Below are positions 1 to 5,874 of a DNA stretch of 10,041 nt, piece by piece (within the stretch, counting starts at the first letter, position 1; the number at the start of each line of letters is the position of its first letter). Location of the stretch: the NCBI GenBank assembly GCA_031275595.1, contig JAISOO010000161.1:1-10041 (forward strand), in the 5' to 3' direction. The notes under the pieces are model-generated. The model was given only the letters and a program-made list of their open reading frames with translations. It searched no databases and had not been told where the DNA came from. Both the position numbers and the translations under genes were made by a program. The stretch comes from Spirochaetaceae bacterium. Lineage in GTDB: Bacteria > Spirochaetota > Spirochaetia > Treponematales > Breznakiellaceae.

Positions 1-1
1 G

Positions 2-117
2 AGCCTTTCCCAAAACCCGGTTGGTTTCGGGAAAGGCTTTGGAAAAAACGGCCCAAAGCCCGTTTTTTCCTCTAAATCTAAGGTTGCTTTCCCAAAAGCT
101 GAAGTTTTGGGAAAGCC
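2..117. repeat. Palindromic intergenic repeat, copy A
   Basis: Three consecutive hairpins fill this stretch. The first has a perfect 10-bp stem (2-11 with 29-38), extended after one mismatch by AAACC/GGTTT (13-17 with 23-27). The second is GGAAAAAACGG (41-51) with CCGTTTTTTCC (60-70), 11 bp and an 8-nt loop. The third is GCTTTCCCAAAA (86-97) with TTTTGGGAAAGC (105-116), a perfect 12 bp. The block CCG-T/C-rich-TAAATCTAAGG-GCTT (60-89) recurs at 498-527 and 1940-1968, so this is one member of a dispersed family. Rho-independent terminators are an alternative for single hairpins, but three in a row plus recurrence favours a repeat element. Confidence 0.7.
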
Positions 118-162
118 TCAATATTCCCTCAAAAAAGCAGTTTTGGAAATGCCGCTATACCG

Positions 163-194
163 TCAAATTTACCGGCTCTCAAATTTACCGGTCT
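163..194. repeat. 16-bp tandem duplication at the 3' end of the zinc-knuckle gene
   Basis: TCAAATTTACCGG occurs at 163-175 and again at 179-191, with a period of 16 nt. Because 16 is not a multiple of three, the two copies are read in different frames by the minus-strand gene. Copy 179-191 encodes the Gly-Lys-Phe near the C-terminus, and copy 163-175 supplies the TAA stop (169-171). Confidence 0.85.
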
Positions 195-402
195 GAATGG
201 CTTTTTCAATAGAATCATTCATTAAACGATCATACCATTCATATGTGAAAGGCTGTTTTGTCCTGATTACGGGTTTTAACGATAGTTCCAGCTGATTTTT
301 GCAGGATTCACAGAGCTCCCTGTGGGCTAAATGAAAATAATTACGTCCCGCCTCCGGTTGGGATATGTCTTTCTTGCAAACATCACAGGTTAAGGTTTTC
401 AT
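169..402 (-). CDS. Small four-cysteine zinc-knuckle protein (77 aa), function unknown
   Basis: The product is a 77-residue hydrophilic protein with no signal peptide or membrane segment. It has two CxxC knuckles, Cys6/Cys9 and Cys31/Cys34, about 21 residues apart, which is the arrangement of a small zinc ribbon. His24 and His27 lie just before the second knuckle. An aromatic, basic stretch follows (around residues 47-60, with FTYEWYDRL). The ATG start is well supported: AAGGAG lies six bases upstream on the minus strand, so this is a real gene and not a chance frame. I believe similar small proteins occur in treponemes, but I cannot name a function. The last residues (Glu-Ser-Arg) and the stop come from a 16-bp duplication, so the C-terminus may differ from relatives. 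It stands alone, transcribed away from the NeuB-like gene, with intergenic repeat copies on both sides. Confidence 0.8.
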   Translation of the reverse strand: MKTLTCDVCKKDISQPEAGRNYFHLAHRELCESCKNQLELSLKPVIRTKQPFTYEWYDRLMNDSIEKAIQTGKFESR

Positions 403-440
403 TACTATCTCCTTATTGTTATGAAAAATCGAGCTTGCTT

Positions 441-567
441 CAAAACCCGGCTAAAGCCGGCTTAGAAAAAACGGTCTAAAATTCAAATCAAGCCCGCCCG
501 CTTTTCCTTTTTAATTTAAGGCCGCTTGATAGGCAAAGCTTGTCTTTCCAAATCAGGCCTTTGAAAC
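441..567. repeat. Palindromic intergenic repeat, copy B (decayed)
   Basis: The order of blocks matches copy A: CAAAACCCGG (441-450), GGCTTAGAAAAAACGG (459-474), CCGCTTTTCC (498-507), AATTTAAGG (513-521) and GCTT (524-527). Hairpins are present but imperfect. CCGGC/GCCGG (447-451 with 456-460) has a TAAA loop. GAAAAAACGG (465-474) pairs with 498-507 at 8 of 10 positions. TTTCCAAA (545-552) pairs with TTTGAAA (560-566) with a one-base bulge. It fills most of the divergent gap between the zinc-knuckle gene and the NeuB-like gene. Confidence 0.65.
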
Positions 568-578
568 AACCTCTATTT

Positions 579-584
579 TATAAT
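579..584 (+). promoter_or_regulatory. Candidate -10 box for the NeuB-like gene
   Basis: A perfect TATAAT lies 96 bases upstream of the ATG at 681. No good -35 sits 16-18 bases upstream; TTGAAA at 561-566 is only 12 bases away. If real, the transcript starts near 591, which excludes the TTG at 540 as the start of the gene. Confidence 0.35.
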
Positions 585-680
585 ACCCTAATAAATTCAA
601 AATGTCGAGATACTATCAGATATTTACGAAAAAATATATTCCCGCCGTTTAAAGCAGCCGATCATAGGAGAAGATACATA

Positions 681-1799
681 ATGGAACCTAAAAGCGCTCT
701 CCCGGATTTTATCATCAATAATATCCCCTATAACCGGAAAAAGGTACTGATCATCGCCGAATTAGGCACCTCCCACGGCGCGGACCTCATAAAAGCCAAA
801 GAGATGATCGACGCCGCGGCCAAAGCCGGAGCGGATTGTATAAAATTTCAAATCGTCTATGCCGATGAGATCCTCCACCCCAATACCGGTGAGGTTACCT
901 TGCCCGGCGGAAAGATCCGCCTCTATGACCGGTTTAAACAACTTGAAACAAGCCCGGATTTTTACGGGGAATTAAAGGAATATGTGGAATCCCGGGGGCT
1001 TTTGTTCCTGGCGACCCCCTTTGGCCTCCGGAGTGCCGGGGAATTACGAGCCTTGAATCCGCAGGTCCTCAAGGCCGCTTCTCCGGAACTCAACTATACC
1101 TCCCTGCTTCGTGAATTGGCTTCGTACCGCATACCGGTATTTCTCTCCACCGGCGTATCCAGGATGGCGGATATTGAGGCCGCTCTGGATATTACCGGTC
1201 CCGGCAGGGTCTGCCTGCTCCACTGTGTTACCTCCTATCCCGCTCCGGAACGGGATTATAACCTCCGGGTCCTTCCGAATCTCGGCGCCCTCTTTGGGGT
1301 GAGTATGGGGATAAGTGATCACAGCTCGGATCCGGAACTGGTTCCTGCCCTGGCCGTAGCCATGGGGGCGGCGGCGGTTGAAAAACATTTCTGCCTCTCC
1401 AGGAGCGATCCGGGGCTTGATGATCCCATAGCCCTTCCTCCGGCGGATTTTTTCCGGATGGCCAGGATCATTCGGCGGGTTTCGTCCATGGAAGCCGAGG
1501 ATACGGTGGAGGCCCTCTCCAAAGAACGGGGGCACGAAACGGTGGAGGCGGTCCTGGGGGACGGTGTCAAGCGGCTTGCCCCTTCGGAAGCGGCCAATTA
1601 TGAAAAAACCAACCGCTCGATCCATGCGGTCCACGATATACCCCCGGGGAAAATCATAAGTCCCGGGGATCTTGCCATACTGAGGACGGAAAAAATACTC
1701 CGTCCCGGGCTCTCCCCCTCTTGGGAGCCCCGGCTATACGGCAGAAAGGCCCGGAATTTTATTCCCGCTGGTCAGGGGGTACGCTTTGAGGATATATAA
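681..1799 (+). CDS. N-acetylneuraminate synthase family protein (NeuB/SpsE-like, with SAF domain)
   Basis: This 372-aa enzyme family condenses phosphoenolpyruvate with a six-carbon amino sugar to make a nine-carbon nonulosonic acid in the cytoplasm. The NeuB TIM barrel spans roughly residues 20-270. It shows IAELGTSHG (25-33) with family Glu27, the KFQ signature (55-57), LATPF, LSTG, LLHC with His181, SDH with Asp213-His214, and EKHF with His236. The two histidines His214 and His236 correspond by position to the family's metal ligands. Residues about 307-372 form the C-terminal SAF (antifreeze-like) domain, with RSIHAVHDIPPG and a late LYGRKA. The frame stays open back to a TTG at 540, but I chose ATG 681: AGGAG lies 10 bases upstream, the first 47 codons look non-coding and repeat-like, and the NeuB fold begins after it. 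Whether the product is sialic, legionaminic or pseudaminic acid cannot be read from sequence alone. No CMP-transferase or epimerase gene is adjacent. Confidence 0.88.
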   Translation: MEPKSALPDFIINNIPYNRKKVLIIAELGTSHGADLIKAKEMIDAAAKAGADCIKFQIVYADEILHPNTGEVTLPGGKIRLYDRFKQLETSPDFYGELKEYVESRGLLFLATPFGLRSAGELRALNPQVLKAASPELNYTSLLRELASYRIPVFLSTGVSRMADIEAALDITGPGRVCLLHCVTSYPAPERDYNLRVLPNLGALFGVSMGISDHSSDPELVPALAVAMGAAAVEKHFCLSRSDPGLDDPIALPPADFFRMARIIRRVSSMEAEDTVEALSKERGHETVEAVLGDGVKRLAPSEAANYEKTNRSIHAVHDIPPGKIISPGDLAILRTEKILRPGLSPSWEPRLYGRKARNFIPAGQGVRFEDI

Positions 1800-1909
1800 T
1801 CTACCGCAAAGGAAGCCGCTTTTTACTCCCCCTCCGGAGCCCGGCATTCGTCTCTTGAAAAAAATATGGATATACATAAAATAGTACTTATGGGGAATTT
1901 ACTAGTAAA

Positions 1910-2024
1910 GAGGAGCGGTTGGGTCCAGCTTTAGCCGGGCCGCTTTTCCCCTAAATCTACGGTGGCTTGACAAGAAAGTTTCCTTTCAAAATTTTGGCCT
2001 TCTTGGGCCGCCGGATTTTGAAAG
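1910..2024. repeat. Palindromic intergenic repeat, copy C
   Basis: CCGCTTTTCCCCTAAATCTA followed by CGGTGGCTT (1940-1968) aligns with 60-89 and 498-527. The block before it, GCTTTAGCCGGG (1928-1939), is the reverse complement of 446-457 in copy B. The arm 1940-1948 can pair with 1910-1918 using G-T wobbles. A perfect 10-bp stem CTTTCAAAAT/ATTTTGAAAG (1983-1992 with 2015-2024) closes the unit, with an inner GGCC/GGCC (1996-1999 with 2006-2009). Confidence 0.65.
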
Positions 2025-2073
2025 CGCCTTAAATTTCACTTGAGTCAGTTTCAATTCTTGGTTATTTTTAAAA

Positions 2074-2182
2074 TTGGGGTATTCCCCAACCAACCGGGTT
2101 TTGGAAATGGTTCGTTGGTTTGTGAAAGACTGGGGTTGATCGCTTTTTCCGGGGATTTTCCCAAAATAAACCGGGTTTTCGG
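2074..2182. repeat. Inverted, scrambled fragments of the palindromic repeat
   Basis: AACCAACCGGGTTTTGG (2088-2104) is the exact 17-nt reverse complement of 10-26 in copy A. AAACCGGGTTTT recurs nearby (2168-2179). A 6-bp hairpin TTGGGG/CCCCAA (2074-2079 with 2084-2089) abuts the first fragment. This looks like a rearranged or eroded copy in the opposite orientation. Confidence 0.5.
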
Positions 2183-2360
2183 AGGAATTTTTTGTTTTAT
2201 ATACGAGACTTGGTCGAGAAGCCGGCTGGTTTTTTCAGCGGTTTTGTAATTTTCCGCCAACGGGCCGTGGGTTCGCCGGTTGCGGAATTAAGCTGTTTTT
2301 GCGGGAATTATGCGGGAACTGAAGTTTCCTCGTAATGCTGATAAATTTGGAGCATATTTT

Positions 2361-3179
2361 ATGGCAAATTCTCTGACCGGACCGGCTCACTATTTAGAGA
2401 AATATGGCGATCAGAGTGTCGTATGTAATAAATTCGCTTTAAACAAATTGGGAGTAGAACGGGGGCATTGTTTTTTAAAAATAGGTGAATATGTTATTCT
2501 CTGTATGCCCTTTCAGTTCGGGTTCAAACGTTCCTTATTTTTTGCATCCCTTTCAAAACAGGAGTTACTCTTTTTTAAACGATATGTAAATGAAATTATA
2601 GGGCTTTCCATAACTTTTACCCGGGCCGGAAGAGGCGGAGCGCCGCTTAAATTTTTTATCCGCTGCAACCTCACTACCATAGGACAAATGAAGGGAAGGG
2701 AAAATGTGGGGTTATTTGTGGTGGATTTTAAAAATACGCCCAATGATTTCATAATCATTATGGGAGAATTCCTGGAAAACCAGGATCGGATAAAGACCCA
2801 ATATGAGGATTATGGTAAAACCGCCATACGAATAACCCCGGTAACCGCCAAAATGCTGGGCTATAATCTGTACGCCGCCATTGTTGAACCGAATATGGCG
2901 GTCCGGCGTATTCAACTTTACAGTTTAAGTACCAAAACCATTGAACATCTGGAAGCCCCCGGTTCTTCCTACCGATTTCCCGGAACCTCCGTGGTATACC
3001 AGCTTTTTTTTAAAAAATACCGGATCATCATTACCGGTACCATTGCTTCCGTTGTTACCCTTTCCCAGGGCATCGTAAAAACCGTCTCAACCCTGGCATT
3101 TAGTCCGGAGCTGGTGGAAATAATAAATGATTATTGGTATAATTTCCATTCGAGCCCCGCGTTAGAAAAAGCCCGGTGA
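2361..3179 (+). CDS. PilZ-like spirochaete protein with degenerate c-di-GMP motif
   Basis: This is a 272-aa soluble protein without signal peptide or clear membrane helices. Its two-part layout resembles spirochaete proteins with a PilZ-N domain followed by a C-terminal PilZ barrel. Residues about 8-40 carry a TGPAHYLEKYGDQSVVCNKF-type opening. The C-terminal half, about 150-260, has a segment AVRRIQLYSLS (180-190) where PilZ proteins have basic residues and D/NxSxxG. Here only the Arg pair and one Ser remain; the Asp/Asn and Gly are missing, so c-di-GMP binding is doubtful. I chose ATG 2361 because TTTGGAG lies eight bases upstream. An in-frame ATG at 2310 would add 17 residues but has only a weak site. 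It lies 55 bases before hisS on the same strand and could be co-transcribed. The family call is from memory of related proteins; a conserved hypothetical protein is the fallback. Confidence 0.6.
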   Translation: MANSLTGPAHYLEKYGDQSVVCNKFALNKLGVERGHCFLKIGEYVILCMPFQFGFKRSLFFASLSKQELLFFKRYVNEIIGLSITFTRAGRGGAPLKFFIRCNLTTIGQMKGRENVGLFVVDFKNTPNDFIIIMGEFLENQDRIKTQYEDYGKTAIRITPVTAKMLGYNLYAAIVEPNMAVRRIQLYSLSTKTIEHLEAPGSSYRFPGTSVVYQLFFKKYRIIITGTIASVVTLSQGIVKTVSTLAFSPELVEIINDYWYNFHSSPALEKAR

Positions 3180-3234
3180 ATTTTTAAAACTTACCGGCGC
3201 CGGGGAGATATGTTTTTCCTGACGTGGGGTATAT

Positions 3235-4539
3235 ATGGCCGGCCTTATTACACCAAAAATACTTAAAGGGTTTCGGGATTTTTTACCCGGGGCGGAGATT
3301 AAACGCCGGGATCTGGTCGAGCGGATAGAAAAGTCTTTTCGTTCCTATGGTTTTGTTCCCATTGATACGCCGGTATTGGAATATTCGGAGATACTCCTGG
3401 GTAAGGGAGGGGGAGAGACGGAAAAACAGATATACCGTTTCCATGATCATGGCGGCCGGGATGTTGCCCTGCGTTTTGATCTTACCGTACCCTTCGCCCG
3501 GTTTTTAGCGGAACACCGGCCGGAACTTACTCTTCCCTTTAAACGTTATCATATCGCCAAAGTATGGCGGGGTGAAAATACCCAACGGGGCAGATATCGG
3601 GAATTTACCCAATGCGACTTTGATATAGTGGGCAGCGACAGTCCCGCCGCTGATTTTGAGATCCTCCTCTTGATGCGGAATGCCCTGTTGTCTATCGGCG
3701 TGGGAGAGGCAACTATCCGCCTGAATCACCGGGGCCTTTTTAACCGTTTCCTTGCAAAAATCGACGCCGGAGAAAAATCACCGGAAATTCTGCGGATTGT
3801 GGATAAACTTGCCAAAATAGGCAGAGAAGAGACCGGGAAACTTCTGGCGGAACTTCTGGGGGAAGATCGGGCTCGGACCGTACTCGGCTATATTGAAACC
3901 AAAGGTTCCTATGAGGATACTTTACAGGCTATGATCCGCTTTGTCGGCGGGGATACCCCCGAATCGGACCGGCTTTGGATGCTCCGCCGTTTTATGAAGG
4001 ACAGCGGAACCGCCGTTTCTTTTATCCTGGATCCATCTATTACCCGGGGGCTTGATTACTATACCGGGGTGGTTTATGAAACCTTTTTGAATGGGCTCCC
4101 GGAGATAGGCTCGGTGTGTTCCGGCGGCCGCTATGATAATTTGGTGGGGTTGTATTCCCGGGAAAAGATCTCCGGGGTCGGTTCATCCATAGGTTTAGAC
4201 CGGCTCATCGCCGCTTTAGAAACCATGGAAAAAAACGCGGGGAAAAGCACCTATGCGCCCTTAGTGATTGCCTGTATCCGGGAAGAAGACGCAGGGGTAT
4301 ATCAAAGTTTAGCAGGGAGATTTCGCGAGGCGGGAATTGCCTGTGAGGCGTTTTTTGAGCCAATAAAGCTTACCCAGCAGTTTATTCTCGCGGAAAAAAA
4401 AGGCGCCCGATGGGTTATCATCCCCGACAAGGAGGCTCCCCTTGACAGCCCTCTTACCCTGCGGGAAATCGCCCGGAGGCAAAACCGAGAGCATCTTTCC
4501 TGGGAGACGGCGGCCCGGATCATACAAGAAGACCGGTAA
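3235..4539 (+). CDS. hisS: Histidine--tRNA ligase (class II)
   Basis: HisRS charges tRNA-His with histidine using ATP in the cytoplasm. The 434-aa length is normal for bacteria. The N-terminus has the family's KGFRDFLP (11-18). Class II motif 2 is at about 102-133 (KRYHIAKVWRGEN then REFTQCDFD), with Arg112 for ATP. The two histidine-specific motifs are RGLDYYTG (271-278) and SGGRYDNL (296-303). Motif 3 is GVGSSIGLDRL (314-324) with Arg323. The C-terminal anticodon-binding domain runs from about 340 to the end. The ATG is preceded only by a weak GTGGGG, and no better in-frame start is visible, so translation may be modest or coupled to the PilZ-like gene 55 bases upstream. A GC palindrome CCGGCGCCGG (3194-3203) lies in that gap. 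The product is intact and all key residues are present. Confidence 0.97.
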   Translation: MAGLITPKILKGFRDFLPGAEIKRRDLVERIEKSFRSYGFVPIDTPVLEYSEILLGKGGGETEKQIYRFHDHGGRDVALRFDLTVPFARFLAEHRPELTLPFKRYHIAKVWRGENTQRGRYREFTQCDFDIVGSDSPAADFEILLLMRNALLSIGVGEATIRLNHRGLFNRFLAKIDAGEKSPEILRIVDKLAKIGREETGKLLAELLGEDRARTVLGYIETKGSYEDTLQAMIRFVGGDTPESDRLWMLRRFMKDSGTAVSFILDPSITRGLDYYTGVVYETFLNGLPEIGSVCSGGRYDNLVGLYSREKISGVGSSIGLDRLIAALETMEKNAGKSTYAPLVIACIREEDAGVYQSLAGRFREAGIACEAFFEPIKLTQQFILAEKKGARWVIIPDKEAPLDSPLTLREIARRQNREHLSWETAARIIQEDR

Positions 4540-4560
4540 GGCCCTCAAAATCTGAAGGCC
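4540..4560. terminator. Hairpin between convergent hisS and aminotransferase genes
   Basis: GGCCCTCA (4540-4547) pairs with TGAAGGCC (4553-4560) at seven of eight positions across a 5-nt loop. It starts at the base after the hisS stop and lies 13 bases past the stop of the opposing gene, so it could end transcription in both directions. Neither strand has a T-tract after the stem, so it is not a textbook intrinsic terminator. Confidence 0.5.
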
Positions 4561-4573
4561 CCCTTGAATCCGG

Positions 4574-5773
4574 TCAGCCCCCGGCAGCCTGCCACTCCGC
4601 GGCAGCTTTTTTAAAGACCCCCGCGGAAGCTTTTATCACCCCTTCGTCCACGCAATAGGCGAAACGAACCCAGCCGGGTTTTCCGAAGCCGCTCCCCCCT
4701 ACTCCCAGGATGAGATGTTTCTTTAGGTAGTTTACAAAGGCCCCGTCATCCCCGCTTTTTCCGGGAACACGGGCGAAGAGGTAAAAGGCCCCCTCGGGTT
4801 CGGCATAGGAAATACCCGCATCGTCCAGCACCTTTTTAAAGGCATCCCGCCGCCGGGCATACACCTCCACATCCACCCGGGCATCGGTAAGCTCCGCCAC
4901 AATCCGCTGCATCAACGCCGGAGCATTAACATAGCCCAAGACCCTGGTCGCATAGATCAGGGCTGCCAGGACCTGATCCTGGTCCCGAATACCCGGATTT
5001 ACCGCAATATACCCAATCCGTTCACCGGGCAGAGAAAGACTCTTAGAATAGGAGGTTACCACCAGGGATTCCTCATAGGCGGAAAGTATCGGGGGCACCT
5101 GAAATTGATTATAGGCGATCTCCCGGTAGGGTTCGTCGGCGATAAGATAGGGGAAACGGCCGGTTTTTTTCCCGTGCTCCCGCAAAGCATCCGCCAAAGC
5201 GGCAATAGTTTTTTCCGGGTAGATCCTGCCGGTAGGATTATGGGGGGAATTGATCAACACTGCGGCGGTTTTTTCCGATAGTCCGGCGGCTATGGCAGGG
5301 ATATTGAGGTTAAAATCGGACAGGGAATCTATCTCGATGAGACGTCCCCCATAGTTTGCGGCATAGGCCTTGTATTCCATAAAATAAGGCCGGGAGACCA
5401 CTACCTCATCCCCGGGATTAAGCAGGGCCTTGAGGACCACATTGAGCCCTCCCGCGGCCCCAACCGCCATGATAATATGGCCCCCCCCTAGGGGTACCCC
5501 CTGTTCCCGGGATGCCTGTTTAGCCAAAATTTCCCGTACCTCGGGAAATCCCGCATTGGGCATATAACCATGGGAACCTTTTTTATCCTCTTCCGCGAGT
5601 TTTACCAATATGTTATGAAACGCCGGGGGGGGATCAATATCAGGATTCCCGATGGAAAAATCAAATACCCTATCGGCTCCGTATTGTTTTTTTAGCAGGG
5701 CCCCCTCTTCAAACATTTTTCGAATCAGGGATGACGAACGTAACGCTTCCTGTACCGCATTGGCTATGGGCAT
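4574..5773 (-). CDS. Pyridoxal-phosphate-dependent class I aminotransferase (probably aspartate-type)
   Basis: This 399-aa enzyme transfers an amino group between an amino acid and a 2-oxoacid using pyridoxal phosphate, and is cytoplasmic. Fold-type I landmarks are all present: substrate-side FSIGNPD (39-45), SPHNPTG (176-182) with Asn179, ADEPY (212-216) with cofactor Asp213 and Tyr216, SKSLSLPGER (243-252) with the Schiff-base lysine Lys244 and Arg251, and VRFAYC with the carboxylate-binding Arg370. The start is firm: GGAGG lies five bases upstream. It follows the aspartokinase/homoserine dehydrogenase gene on the same strand with a 101-base gap, so co-transcription is likely. That context suggests aspartate as substrate, but class I members with this layout also act on alanine, aromatic amino acids or LL-diaminopimelate precursors, so substrate is inference. 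Confidence 0.92.
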   Translation of the reverse strand: MPIANAVQEALRSSSLIRKMFEEGALLKKQYGADRVFDFSIGNPDIDPPPAFHNILVKLAEEDKKGSHGYMPNAGFPEVREILAKQASREQGVPLGGGHIIMAVGAAGGLNVVLKALLNPGDEVVVSRPYFMEYKAYAANYGGRLIEIDSLSDFNLNIPAIAAGLSEKTAAVLINSPHNPTGRIYPEKTIAALADALREHGKKTGRFPYLIADEPYREIAYNQFQVPPILSAYEESLVVTSYSKSLSLPGERIGYIAVNPGIRDQDQVLAALIYATRVLGYVNAPALMQRIVAELTDARVDVEVYARRRDAFKKVLDDAGISYAEPEGAFYLFARVPGKSGDDGAFVNYLKKHLILGVGGSGFGKPGWVRFAYCVDEGVIKASAGVFKKAAAEWQAAGG

Positions 5774-5811
5774 AATATCCTCCGCTTTATTTTATCCTCA
5801 TAATACGCTGG

Positions 5812-5828
5812 TTCCAAAATCTTTGGAA
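5812..5828. other. Perfect 7-bp hairpin in the thrA-aminotransferase gap
   Basis: TTCCAAA (5812-5818) and TTTGGAA (5822-5828) form a perfect stem with a 3-nt loop, 39-55 bases upstream of the aminotransferase ATG. No T-tract follows on the minus strand, so it is more likely an RNA processing or stability element than a terminator. Confidence 0.45.
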
Positions 5829-5874
5829 TTGCCTCACCTGATAATTAACCGGCATGAACACCCCGGGAAGCTTC

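Larger units (their letters stand above)
1800..2360. other. Non-coding stretch between the NeuB-like and PilZ-like genes
   Basis: About 560 bases carry no convincing gene. The frames that are open at 2040-2260 on both strands lack ribosome-binding sites and family motifs. The stretch holds a perfect 12-bp palindrome TTTACTAGTAAA (1898-1909), repeat copy C (about 1910-2024) and a zone of short inverted fragments of copy A (2074-2182). Near 2279-2317 the element TGCGG(G)AA recurs three times. I see no convincing terminator for the upstream gene and no consensus promoter for the downstream gene. Confidence 0.6.

Noticed and set aside
21..212. A 63-codon TTG-initiated frame at the left edge
   Set aside because: It runs through the hairpins of repeat copy A and overlaps the end of the zinc-knuckle gene; no ribosome-binding site.
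1..600. CRISPR-like array from repeated palindromes at the left end
   Set aside because: The repeats are not identical, spacing is irregular and two copies are about 400 bases apart around a gene; no cas genes are present.
2040..2260. Overlapping 69-codon open frames on both strands
   Set aside because: Neither has a ribosome-binding site, the minus one starts at TTG, and they lie over repeat fragments; no family resemblance.
3210..3266. An 18-codon upstream frame overlapping the hisS start
   Set aside because: The GGGGAG is only two bases from the ATG, too close for efficient initiation, and the peptide has no notable codons.
5791..5826. TTGGAA-17-TAAAAT on the minus strand as an aminotransferase promoter
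   Set aside because: The implied transcript start falls within or next to the ribosome-binding site, so the match is probably chance.
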